Source of the DNA: Paraburkholderia sp. Ac-20340 | GTDB taxonomy: Bacteria; Pseudomonadota; Gammaproteobacteria; Burkholderiales; Burkholderiaceae | Assembly (NCBI RefSeq): GCF_017104965.1 | Contig: NZ_JAAGPR010000027.1 | Coordinates: 1-64,000, forward strand | Length of the DNA: 64,000 nt | Direction of reading: 5' to 3' | Shown: positions 7,389-15,308 of the stretch, piece after piece | How the letters are laid out: each line of letters begins with the position of its first letter | How positions within the stretch are numbered: the stretch's first letter is position 1 | The notes under the pieces: generated by a model | Told to the model about the DNA's origin: nothing | Database searches by the model: none | Seen by the model: the letters and a program-made list of their open reading frames with translations, nothing else | Position numbers and translations under genes: made by a program

Positions 7389-9077
7389 CTACGCGCCGCT
7401 GGCCAGACGCTCGTGCAGCGCCTGCGTCACCCGCTCGACAACTTCCGTCCAGTCGCCCGCGCTGCGCTGCCGGAAAAGACGCGCCGACGGATACCACGGC
7501 GAGTCGTCGCGATGTTCGAGCCAGCGCCAGCAGCCGTCGAATCGCGACAGTATCCAGACCGGGCAGTTCAGCGCACCGGCCAGATGGGCCGTCGACGTAT
7601 CCACCGCGATCACCAGATCGAGACACTGGACGATGGCGGCCGTATCCGCGAAATCGGCCACCTCGCCCATCGGGTCCAGCGGACGCCATTGCGGATCGAT
7701 CGCCTCGATTTGCGGCCGCGACAGGCGGCCCAGTTGCAGACTGACAAACGTTGCGCCCGCAACCTTCAGCAAGGGCGCGAAGTCATGGGCATGCAGCGAT
7801 CGGCGTCGATCCACGATGCGGGCATCCGCCTGTCTGATGCGGGAATCGCCTGCCCAGACCAGGCCCACCTTGAAACCGCCGGACGGCAACCACGCTCGCC
7901 ATCGCCTCAGCGCGGCTTCCGGTGCCTTCAGATAAGGGCTTGCAGCAGGAATCGACTGCAGTGTCGTGCCGAATCGCAACGGCAGGCTCATCAGCGCGCA
8001 CCAGAAGTCGTGATCGACCGCATCGTGCCGATCGCTCGTGAGCACCCACGATGGCGCGCCGTCCATCGTTTCCAGCAGCCGCGTCAAGGACGCCGGGCAC
8101 ACGATCGTCAGTCTGGCGGGCCCAAGCCGCCACAACATGGGGAGATAACGGCAGAACTGCAACATATCGCCGAATCCCTGTTCGCAAAGCACGACGATCG
8201 ACTTTCCTTGCAGCGGCTCGCCGTGCCATTCGCTCCGGTTGCCGTCGAGGGGCTGATCCACGCGCACGTCAGGCGCCAGACGCGCCTCGTAGAGACGCCA
8301 GCCTTCCTCATAGCGCCCCTCTTTGAGCAGAACAGCGCTCAGATTGAATTGTGCAATCGCGTGGCCCGCGTCCACTTCGAGCGCCGCGCGCAACGCATGC
8401 TCCGCTTCGGACAAGCGCGAGGCGTTCAACTGTATGAGTCCCTGATTCACAAGCGCATCCACGCACTGCGGATCGATTGCGAGCGCCGTCGTGCAGGCGC
8501 GCTGCGCCTCGTCGTCACGGCCCTGACTGACGAGCGCGGCGGCCAGACCCGCGTGCGTGCGGGCGTCGTCAGGTCTCAATTCGATAGCTCTGCGAATCAG
8601 CGGTTCTGCCTCGGCAAAACGGCGCTGCAGAACCAGCGATCTGCCGAGATGCCGATACGACCCGGCGCGCGCCGGGTCGAGCGCAAGCGCATGCCGCAGC
8701 AGCGCTTCACCCTCGTCCCAGCGGCGCGCATTCGTGAGCAGCACGCCGAGCTTGAGGTTTGCATCGACATCATCCGGGTTCAGTTCGATGACCCGGCGAT
8801 AGGCTGCTTCGGCTCCGGCGGCATCGTCCATCGCCGAGAGAACGTTGCCGAGGCTGCCCAGAAACATCGGCGAGGGATGGATGTCGATGGCCTGTCGAAT
8901 CCATTGCGCGGCACTGTCAGCCTTGCCGCGTTTGAATTCGATCAGTCCGAGCAGATACAGGGCATCGGCATGGTGCGGCTCATGCTCGAGCACACGCCGA
9001 TATCCGAGCGCGGCCTCGTCGAGCCGCCCCGCCCGGTGGTCATCCAACGCGCGCTCGAACCACTGCATAGAGGACAT
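7389..9077 (-). CDS. TPR-containing glycosyltransferase
   Basis: About 562 residues from the ATG at 9077; GTG at 9107 and ATG at 9068 are alternatives, and none has a strong ribosome site. The N-terminal half is a run of roughly seven or eight tetratricopeptide repeats, for example AEAAYRRVIELNPDDVDANLKL and AEPLIRRAIELRPDDARTH. The C-terminal half (from about residue 280) resembles the GT9/GT41-like fold found fused to TPRs in Burkholderiales. It has an LCEQGFGDMLQFCRYLP segment, VGLVWAGDSRIR, and the CLDLVIAVDTSTAHLAGAL donor-binding region. It probably transfers a sugar to protein or glycan in the cytoplasm, with the TPRs binding the acceptor. It sits opposite another glycosyltransferase-like gene at 9321, suggesting a small glycosylation locus. 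Acceptor and sugar are unknown. Confidence 0.8.
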   Translation of the reverse strand: MSSMQWFERALDDHRAGRLDEAALGYRRVLEHEPHHADALYLLGLIEFKRGKADSAAQWIRQAIDIHPSPMFLGSLGNVLSAMDDAAGAEAAYRRVIELNPDDVDANLKLGVLLTNARRWDEGEALLRHALALDPARAGSYRHLGRSLVLQRRFAEAEPLIRRAIELRPDDARTHAGLAAALVSQGRDDEAQRACTTALAIDPQCVDALVNQGLIQLNASRLSEAEHALRAALEVDAGHAIAQFNLSAVLLKEGRYEEGWRLYEARLAPDVRVDQPLDGNRSEWHGEPLQGKSIVVLCEQGFGDMLQFCRYLPMLWRLGPARLTIVCPASLTRLLETMDGAPSWVLTSDRHDAVDHDFWCALMSLPLRFGTTLQSIPAASPYLKAPEAALRRWRAWLPSGGFKVGLVWAGDSRIRQADARIVDRRRSLHAHDFAPLLKVAGATFVSLQLGRLSRPQIEAIDPQWRPLDPMGEVADFADTAAIVQCLDLVIAVDTSTAHLAGALNCPVWILSRFDGCWRWLEHRDDSPWYPSARLFRQRSAGDWTEVVERVTQALHERLASGA

Positions 9078-9320
9078 TGCCCAAGTGAGGAAACTTGACT
9101 GGCGCACCGTTGAGGCGGCCGAAATTCATTCGGTTTACAAAGGAATGGGCTGGCGCGGCCAGACCGTAACAAGCATAGTCGATCTTGAAAAATCACGAAG
9201 TCGGAATGGGGCGCGATCGCACCTGGATGGGCGAAATCTGTCGCACATCAAGGAATCAAGCCGTCCGGCCAATGTGTCTGTCGCAACGATTTCATAATCG
9301 CCGCTTTTCTGGAGACGAGC

Positions 9321-10103
9321 ATGTCTAGCCGAATTTCAGCCTCAGTCCCAGCCTCAGTCTCATTCTCAGTCGCCGTCGCCACGCCATCGCATCGCGGGCT
9401 TTTCTCCACCGCTTATGTGCGCAGCGTCTGGGGGCTGCAGAGCGCCTGCATCGCGCGCGGCGTGCCGGTCGAATTGCTGACGTTACCGAACCAGAGTCTC
9501 GTCGATCGCGCGCGCAATCTGCTCGCGAGTTTCTTTCTGCACAAGACTTCGCTGAGCCACATGCTGTTCGTCGACGACGATATGGGTTTCGACGTCCCCG
9601 ACATCATGCGCATGCTCGACTGGCACGCTTACGACGTGGTCGCGGCCATGTATCCGCGCAAGGAAATCGACTGGGCGCAGGTCAAGCGCGCCGTGCTCGC
9701 GCATCCCGATATCGATCCTTCGACGTTACCGCAGGTGGCCGGCCAATATGGCGGCATGCAGACCTTTTTGCACGAAGCCGATACACCGGCGGCGGCGCTG
9801 CAAGCGCCCATGCCGGTCGCGGAAACCGGCACCGGCATCATGTTGATCGCGCGCGACTGCCTGCAACGTCTCGTGGATGCCGGCGTGCCGCGCGCCATGC
9901 CCGATGGCGCAGCGGACTTTCCCATCTACGAATTCTTTTCGCAGCGCGTGATCGATGGCCGCATGCTCGGCGAGGATTTTTACTTCTGCAATCTCGTGCG
10001 CAAGCATGGCGGCGAGGTGTATGGCTGCGCGTGGCCGGGCGTGGTGCACAGCGGTCAATACGATTTCATCGGCAATCTTGCGGCCGTTCAGGCGTTGAAA
10101 TAA
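9321..10103 (+). CDS. GT-A type glycosyltransferase-like protein
   Basis: 260 residues, with a GGAGACGAGC ribosome site before the ATG. After a Ser/Val-rich start built from imperfect 12-bp repeats (about 9338-9373), the fold-defining parts follow. AVATPSHRGLFSTAYVRSVWGL begins the domain, SLVDRARNLLASFFL follows, and FVDDDMGFD supplies an Asp-rich metal and nucleotide-sugar motif near residue 80. A VAETGTGIMLIARDCLQRL segment lies near residue 169 and a GEDFYFCNLVRKHGGEVYG acceptor-site segment near residue 215. It resembles single-domain GT2-like proteins. It is divergent from the TPR glycosyltransferase and could share its promoter region (9108-9320). The donor and acceptor cannot be read from sequence. 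Confidence 0.65.
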   Translation: MSSRISASVPASVSFSVAVATPSHRGLFSTAYVRSVWGLQSACIARGVPVELLTLPNQSLVDRARNLLASFFLHKTSLSHMLFVDDDMGFDVPDIMRMLDWHAYDVVAAMYPRKEIDWAQVKRAVLAHPDIDPSTLPQVAGQYGGMQTFLHEADTPAAALQAPMPVAETGTGIMLIARDCLQRLVDAGVPRAMPDGAADFPIYEFFSQRVIDGRMLGEDFYFCNLVRKHGGEVYGCAWPGVVHSGQYDFIGNLAAVQALK

Positions 10104-10164
10104 ATCGTCGGCAAAGCTCGTGCGCGCTGCAGTACGCGCGCGCACGAGAGTCATCCGAATCGAT

Positions 10165-11577
10165 TCAGCGCCCCGCTTCCACTGCCTGCGAGATCGGCTG
10201 AACCGCGGGCTGCAACACCGGCTGGGGCATCAGCGCTTCCTGCGGCAGCGCCCATTCCAGCCAGCGCGTGCGATGCACCACCACGAGGCCGAACGCCACG
10301 GCCGCCAGCACGCCAAAGGTGGCAAAACCCATCTGATAGCTGCCCGTGCTTTCCTTCGCAATCCCCATGATCACCGGCAGATAGAAACCGCCGATGCCGC
10401 CCGCCGCACCCACGATGCCCGACATCAGGCCCGTGCGCCCTTGCCAGCGGCGCGGCACCAGCTGGAACGTCGCGCCGTTACCCAGACCGAAGCACACATA
10501 CGTCAGCGCGAGCAGCGCGATACCGGCGGCGAACGGCGGCATCCACGCCGCGAACGCAAAGTCGCACAGCGAGATCGCGGCCAGCAGCAGCACCAGCGCA
10601 CGCACACCCGAAATACGATCGGCGACCAGACCGCCAATCGGACGCACCATCGCTCCCGTGAGCGCCAGCAGCGACATGATCACGCCCGCTTCGAGCTTGG
10701 GCACCTGATAAAGCGACACCAGCAGCGTCGTCACATACGAAGACATGCCGACAAAACCGCCGAACGTAATGCTGTACACCAGCATGACGACCCACGTATC
10801 GCCTTCCGCCAGCACGCCGCGATAATGACGCGGCAGCACCGCGATCGCCAGCAGCGCGCCCATCACCGGCAGCAGCAGCACGCCGGTCTTGCCCGCGCCG
10901 AACACGCCCGCATGCACGGCCAGCACCAGCGCGATCAGCCCGGCCAGCGTGATGAAGAATGCGCGCAAGGCCTTCGGCGCGCTGCCCGACTTCTGGCCGA
11001 GATCGCGTGCCCAGAAACTCACGGCCACCGCCGCGATGCCGAGCAGCGGCAAGGCTGCAGCGGTGGCACGCGCCCAGCCGTAACTATTGGCGAGCCCCGG
11101 AAACAGGAAGCCGTCGAGCACCGCACCGATATTGCCGGCCGCCGCGAGGCCCAGCACCAGACCTTGCACCTTCGGCGGATAGTTGCTGCCCGCCATCGGC
11201 AGCGCCACCGCGAAGCTTGCGCCGCCCACGCCCAGCAACACGCCCAGCACGAGCAGCAGCGTGTAGGACGGTGCGCCCGGCATCAGCAGCAGCACGACCG
11301 CCGGAATCGCCGAAAGCGCGATGCCCATCAGCGCGACCTTGCGGCCGTCGCAGGCCTGATAGAGATTGCCGAGCGTCACGCGCAGAATCGCCGCGCCCAG
11401 CACCGGCACGGCGACGAGCAGGCCGAGTTCGGCTGGCGACATGTGGATGTCCTTCTGGATGAACGGCGCGAGCGGGCCGAACATCACCCAGACCGTGAAG
11501 CCAGTGTCGAAATACAGGAAACACGCCAGCAGCGCGCGCCAGTTGCCGCTCTTCAGCGAACTCAAAAGGTCTTTCAC
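10165..11577 (-). CDS. NarK/NasA-type MFS nitrate/nitrite transporter
   Basis: 470 residues from a GTG at 11577, chosen because GGGGAG lies six bases upstream; the reading frame continues to 11745 but that part looks like leader. About 12 membrane segments are visible. The first, ACFLYFDTGFTVWVMFGPL, is typical of NarK proteins. GNLYQACDGRKVALMGI fits the loop 2-3 MFS motif. Gly-rich stretches, including GVGGASFAVALPMAGSNYPP and GLGNGATFQLVPRRW, fit the nitrate signature regions. Expected role: nitrate uptake or nitrate/nitrite exchange at the inner membrane. No nitrate reductase genes are adjacent, so assimilatory versus respiratory use cannot be decided. A long inverted repeat lies in its leader. 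The C-terminus ends in a Gln/Pro-rich tail. Confidence 0.8.
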   Translation of the reverse strand: MKDLLSSLKSGNWRALLACFLYFDTGFTVWVMFGPLAPFIQKDIHMSPAELGLLVAVPVLGAAILRVTLGNLYQACDGRKVALMGIALSAIPAVVLLLMPGAPSYTLLLVLGVLLGVGGASFAVALPMAGSNYPPKVQGLVLGLAAAGNIGAVLDGFLFPGLANSYGWARATAAALPLLGIAAVAVSFWARDLGQKSGSAPKALRAFFITLAGLIALVLAVHAGVFGAGKTGVLLLPVMGALLAIAVLPRHYRGVLAEGDTWVVMLVYSITFGGFVGMSSYVTTLLVSLYQVPKLEAGVIMSLLALTGAMVRPIGGLVADRISGVRALVLLLAAISLCDFAFAAWMPPFAAGIALLALTYVCFGLGNGATFQLVPRRWQGRTGLMSGIVGAAGGIGGFYLPVIMGIAKESTGSYQMGFATFGVLAAVAFGLVVVHRTRWLEWALPQEALMPQPVLQPAVQPISQAVEAGR

Positions 11578-11723
11578 GAGGCACTCCCCAGGTAATGGAT
11601 CGAATACGCGGATACCGCTCGCGCTTCCCTTCCGTTTAACTTCGCACTCCGATTTATTCGGCAAACCTTGATTCGAACCGGCGCGGCCGCCCTTTTGCAT
11701 CGATGCAGCCCACAAACGAAAAA

Positions 11724-11785
11724 GCGTCCCGAAGCGCTTCCGCATGAAGCCATCCGCTCCATGTGGGAAACACGCTTCGGGACGC
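11724..11785 (-). promoter_or_regulatory. long inverted repeat in the leader of the NarK-type gene
   Basis: GCGTCCCGAAGCG (11724-11736) and CGCTTCGGGACGC (11773-11785) are a perfect 13-bp inverted repeat around 36 bases. It sits about 150-210 bases upstream of the GTG start at 11577. It could fold in the transcript as a leader stem (attenuation or antitermination), end a small RNA, or be a regulator site. No T-run follows on either strand. Confidence 0.4.
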
Positions 11786-11973
11786 CGTTGCCCCGCTTCG
11801 CCAGGTTCGATCGTCCCGCCCGAAAGCGTGACGACGTTAATTCGTCGAGGCCGTCATTGGCCTCGCTGCTCTATAAGCAATAGGTATGCCATTCGTAATC
11901 GGCGTGGGCGGAAATTGGCTGCAAGGCCTTGAAATACAGGGCTCGCGCAGTCGGCCCCGTTTTCGTCGAGACA

Positions 11974-12006
11974 AAAAGACGGGGCGCATGCTCGCGCATG
12001 CGCCCC
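11974..12006 (-). terminator. Rho-independent terminator of the porin gene
   Basis: Read on the minus strand: GGGGCGCATG (12006-11997), a 6-base loop, CATGCGCCCC (11990-11981), then GTCTTTTTG. Perfect 10-bp GC-rich stem followed by a T-run about 70 bases after the porin stop. Confidence 0.75.
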
Positions 12007-12030
12007 ACCATTCGTGTGCCTTCGTGTCAG

Positions 12031-12066
12031 CGTCTGGTGCACCGCAGCGAGACGGCGCACCAGACG
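12031..12066 (-). terminator. stem-loop just after the porin stop
   Basis: CGTCTGGTGC (12031-12040) and GCACCAGACG (12057-12066) make a perfect 10-bp stem immediately 3' of the porin stop at 12076. No T-run; it probably protects the mRNA 3' end ahead of the T-run terminator at 11974-12006. Confidence 0.4.
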
Positions 12067-12075
12067 CGGGCGCAC

Positions 12076-13215
12076 TTAGAAACGGTGCCGCAAGCCCACG
12101 CCCACGACGGTCTGCTGATCGCCCGAGGCCACCGACTGGCCGCTCACGTCCGCGGTCAGGCCCGAGCCATCGGCGGAAATATGCTGCCAGCTCACCTGCG
12201 TGTAGACGTCGGTGCGCTTCGAGAGGAAGTAATCGGCCTGCACCGACACTTCATGCCATTGCGGATGATGCTCGCCGGTCGACGTCGACAGCGCGCCCTG
12301 GGTGTAGGTGTATTCGCCCGTCACGCTGAACGACGGCGTGAAGTGATACGCCACGTTCGCCTCGTAGTTCGAGAAGCTCGCGCCCTGGCCGTTCTGCGTG
12401 AGGCCGAGGCTGTTCGCGCCGTTGATCGTGTCGAGGCCGCCCAGCTGCGTGCGCGTCCACACGAGGCCGAAGCGCGCCTTGCCCGCCAGCCAGTTCACGC
12501 CCGCGCCGTAGACGCGCTGCTGCGAAGCGATGAAGGTGCGCTCGGTGAGCGTGATCGCGCCGCTGGTGTTGCTGCTGCCGCCGTTATTCGCCTGCAGATA
12601 ACCGGCGCCGAAAATCAGCGGCCCAGTTTCGTACGATGCGCCCATGCTGTACACGCGGTTGTCGTCGAAGCCGCCGGCTTCGTTCGAGAGGCCGTAGAGC
12701 GCGCCGAACTTGAGCCCCGCGTAGTTCGTGCTCGCGAACTTGACCGCGTTGTTGACGCGGAACGAGTTGTTGAGGTTGTCGTTGTCGTATGGATGCGCGC
12801 TCAGGTTATTGCCGCCCGGGTGGCGTCCCGTGAAGCTCAGCGGCGCGAGATAGTCGACCACCGAGTCGTACTGGCGGCCGAACGTCAGCGTGCCGTACTG
12901 CTGGTTGGTCAGACCGACCCACGACTGGAAGCCGAACAGGCGTCCGCCCTGGCGCAAGGTGCCGTTCATCACCGAAAAGCCGTTTTCGAGCTGGAAGATC
13001 GCCGCGGTGCCACCGCCCAGATCTTCGCGGCCGATCAAGCCCCAGTGGCTGCCCGTTACGTTGCCGCTGCCGGCCTGCCACGCTTTTGCGCCGCCGGAAT
13101 TACTGTTGAAGGAGAGGCCGGCGTCGATGATGCCGTACAGCGTCACGCTGTTCTGCGCATGCGCGCCGCACGCCCATGCGGCCGCGCACGCGGCGACCAG
13201 GAAAGTCTTCTTCAT
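12076..13215 (-). CDS. general porin (Gram-negative porin family)
   Basis: 379 residues from the ATG at 13215, preceded by CAGGGA. A signal peptide (MKKTFLVAACAAAWACGAHA) is cut before QNSVTLYGIIDAGL, the usual first strand of Burkholderiales trimeric porins. The middle carries SHWGLIGREDLGGGTAAIFQLENGF, FGFQSWVGL and a TFGRQYDSVVDYL constriction-region segment. The protein ends in a strand with a C-terminal Phe (GVGLRHRF), the BAM recognition signal. It is a 16-strand beta-barrel allowing diffusion of small solutes across the outer membrane. It stands alone, with its own terminator, next to the NarK-type transporter. Specificity cannot be predicted. Confidence 0.92.
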   Translation of the reverse strand: MKKTFLVAACAAAWACGAHAQNSVTLYGIIDAGLSFNSNSGGAKAWQAGSGNVTGSHWGLIGREDLGGGTAAIFQLENGFSVMNGTLRQGGRLFGFQSWVGLTNQQYGTLTFGRQYDSVVDYLAPLSFTGRHPGGNNLSAHPYDNDNLNNSFRVNNAVKFASTNYAGLKFGALYGLSNEAGGFDDNRVYSMGASYETGPLIFGAGYLQANNGGSSNTSGAITLTERTFIASQQRVYGAGVNWLAGKARFGLVWTRTQLGGLDTINGANSLGLTQNGQGASFSNYEANVAYHFTPSFSVTGEYTYTQGALSTSTGEHHPQWHEVSVQADYFLSKRTDVYTQVSWQHISADGSGLTADVSGQSVASGDQQTVVGVGLRHRF

Positions 13216-13359
13216 GGTTCCCTGCTTGTTTCGTCTGATTTCGAGTTGTTTTGGCGTCACGCGGGCGCGCGCGGGCGCACGGCGCTGCGCGCGAGGCGCG
13301 GCGTCGTGTTCCCGGCGCGAACCGGTGCGTGACGGAATGACGGGCGTGGCTGGGACGCG

Positions 13360-14187
13360 CTACTGGCGGCTGGCTGGGCCCTTCCGATCGGCGAGACCGT
13401 CGATCAGAACCTGATGGAAGCCGCGCGAGCATGGCTCGATGCGCGCGCGGACTCCGAATACCTCGGCGAGGCTGGCGGGCGTCACGACTTCGGCGGGGAT
13501 GCCGAAGTGCGCAATGCGCCCGTCGTGCAGCAGCATGGCGCGATCGCACGCGCGCATGGCTGCGTTGATGTCGTGCAGCACGACCACGGTGGCGATGCCG
13601 CGCTCGCGCGTGATCTCGCGCAGCACGGCCATCACGTGATACTGGTGATTGAGGTCGAGCGCGGAAAGCGGTTCGTCGAGCAGCAGCACTTGCGGCTCGC
13701 GCACCAGCGCCTGGGCGATGCCCACGAGCTGACGCTGGCCGCCCGAGAGTTCGTCGAGCGAGCGATTCGCCAGCGCGCCGATGTCGAGACGTTCGAGCGC
13801 GGCGTGGGCCGCGGCAAGCTGATTTCCGCTCGCCTGCCCCCGCAGCGCCGGATCGCGCCCGGCGCGCGCCGCCACCAGCACCGATTCGAGCACCTGCAAA
13901 CGCACGCCCGCAGGCAAGGCTTGCGGCAGATACACGACGCTATGCGAACGCGCGCTCGCCACGCCCAGCGCCAGCGGCGCGCCGTCGAGCGTGAGCGAAC
14001 CCGCGCTGGGCTTCGCGAGGCCCGCGAGCGTGCGCAGCAGCGTGGACTTGCCGCTGCCGTTCGGCCCGAGCAGCGCGGTGATTTCGCCGCGCGGCAACGG
14101 TCCTGCACTCAGACCGCGCAGCACTTCGCGGCGGCCGTAACGCACGCCCAGATCGTGAATCGCCAGACCGGGTTTGGGCAAACTCAT
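13360..14187 (-). CDS. ABC transporter ATPase of a metal-chelate/cobalamin importer
   Basis: 275 residues; the ATG at 14187 overlaps the permease TGA (ATGA). Complete ABC ATPase: Walker A GPNGSGKSTLL near residue 40, signature LSGGQRQLVGIAQAL near residue 145, Walker B VLLLDEPLSALDL near residue 165, and the switch His in VVVLHDINAA. Closest in style to FepC/HmuV/BtuD ATPases. It is the third gene of the unit binding protein-permease-ATPase transcribed leftwards, and powers uptake of a ferric siderophore, heme or cobalamin across the inner membrane. The substrate is not decided by the sequence. A shadow frame continues upstream in the permease, but the ATGA overlap fixes this start. Confidence 0.9.
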   Translation of the reverse strand: MSLPKPGLAIHDLGVRYGRREVLRGLSAGPLPRGEITALLGPNGSGKSTLLRTLAGLAKPSAGSLTLDGAPLALGVASARSHSVVYLPQALPAGVRLQVLESVLVAARAGRDPALRGQASGNQLAAAHAALERLDIGALANRSLDELSGGQRQLVGIAQALVREPQVLLLDEPLSALDLNHQYHVMAVLREITRERGIATVVVLHDINAAMRACDRAMLLHDGRIAHFGIPAEVVTPASLAEVFGVRARIEPCSRGFHQVLIDGLADRKGPASRQ

Positions 14188-15308
14188 TGCGATGCCCCCT
14201 GCGAACGCACCACGATCGCCAGAAACAGCGGAATCCCCACCAGCGCCGTGACGATGCCCACCGGAATCAGCACGCCCGGCACGATCAGCTTCGAAGCGAT
14301 CGACGCCAGCGACAGCATCAGCGCGCCCAGCAACAGGCTGCCCGGCAGATAGAAGCGGTGATCCTCGCCGAACAGCGCACGCGCGAGATGCGGCGCGATC
14401 AGCCCGACAAAACCGATGGTGCCGACAAACGACACCGCCAGCGCCGAGAGCACCGCCACGCGCAGCAGCGTGGTCAGACGCAGGCGCTTGATATCGATGC
14501 CGAAGCTCGCCGCGCGGTCTTCGCCCAGACGCAGCGCCGTGAGCGCCCACGCGTTGCGCATCGACAGCGGCAAGGCAATCGCCAGCGCCGCCACGAGCAC
14601 GCCGATCTTGGTCCAGTCGGCGCGCGCGAGCGAACCGAGCGTCCAGAACACGAGGCCCTGCAGCGCGTCGGCGGAGGCGATGAACTGCATCAGCTCGACC
14701 AGCGCGTGAAACGAGAACACCAGCGCGATGCCCATCAGCACCACGCCGGCCGTGCTCATGCCGCGCCAGCGCGCGACCAGATCGAGCGTCAAGGCCGATG
14801 CAAACGCGAACACGAACGCATTGGCCGAGACCACCCACGTCTGCGCCACGCCCGGAATCGCCAGATCGAGCACGATCGCAAGCGACGCCCCGAACGCCGC
14901 CGCCGCCGACACGCCCAGCGTGTACGGGCTCGCCAGCGGATTGTTGAGGATGGTCTGCATCTCCGCGCCCGACAGGCCGAGCGACGCGCCCACCGCCAGC
15001 GCCATCACCGCATACGGCAGGCGGATCTGCCAGACGATCACCACATTGGCGGGATCGGCGTGCGCGCGGTCGAACAGCGTGTGCAGCAGCGTCGCGAGCG
15101 GCAGGCCCGACGGGCCCGAACTCGCGTCGAACAGCAGCGAGAGCGCGATCAGCAAGGCCACCGCCACGAGCAGCAGCGCGCGGCGGCGCGTGAGACGCGC
15201 GTAGGCGCGCATCTGCTCCTGCGCCTGCTCATCGCCGGCGCCGGCCAGCGACGCCTGCGCCTCGCCTGCACGCCAGCCGGACCCGGCCGGCATGCGCACA
15301 TCGTTCAT
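14184..15308 (-). CDS. FecCD-type ABC transporter permease
   Basis: 374 residues from the ATG at 15308, which overlaps the stop of the binding protein (ATGA). About nine or ten membrane helices are visible. It has the FecCD/BtuC hallmarks: RLPYAVMALAVGASLGLSGAEMQ, NNPLASPYTLGVSAAAAFGA, and FVGTIGFVGLIAPHLARALFGEDHR, the last containing the region that contacts the ATPase. The N-terminus has a cytoplasmic extension of about 40 residues. It forms the membrane channel with the ATPase at 13360-14187 and receives substrate from the periplasmic protein at 15305. The whole unit is translationally coupled. Only one permease gene is present, so it must act as a homodimer. Confidence 0.9.
   Translation of the reverse strand: MNDVRMPAGSGWRAGEAQASLAGAGDEQAQEQMRAYARLTRRRALLLVAVALLIALSLLFDASSGPSGLPLATLLHTLFDRAHADPANVVIVWQIRLPYAVMALAVGASLGLSGAEMQTILNNPLASPYTLGVSAAAAFGASLAIVLDLAIPGVAQTWVVSANAFVFAFASALTLDLVARWRGMSTAGVVLMGIALVFSFHALVELMQFIASADALQGLVFWTLGSLARADWTKIGVLVAALAIALPLSMRNAWALTALRLGEDRAASFGIDIKRLRLTTLLRVAVLSALAVSFVGTIGFVGLIAPHLARALFGEDHRFYLPGSLLLGALMLSLASIASKLIVPGVLIPVGIVTALVGIPLFLAIVVRSQGASQ

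Larger units (their letters stand above)
11578..12075. other. intergenic region: transporter leader and porin 3' hairpins
   Basis: About 500 bases. From the right: two hairpins downstream of the porin stop (12031-12066 and 11981-12006), then the upstream leader of the minus-strand NarK-type gene containing a 13-bp inverted repeat (11724/11785). No protein with recognisable features is encoded; short frames on both strands are low-complexity Arg-rich shadows. Confidence 0.5.

Noticed and set aside
10165..11745. Upstream start of the NarK-type gene at 11745
   Set aside because: The added N-terminus is basic and low complexity and would include the inverted repeat; the GTG at 11577 has a strong ribosome site and begins at the conserved NarK start.
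13360..14838. A 492-codon fused ATPase with a long N-terminal extension
   Set aside because: The first two thirds overlap the permease in another frame; the ATGA overlap at 14187 marks the true ATPase start.
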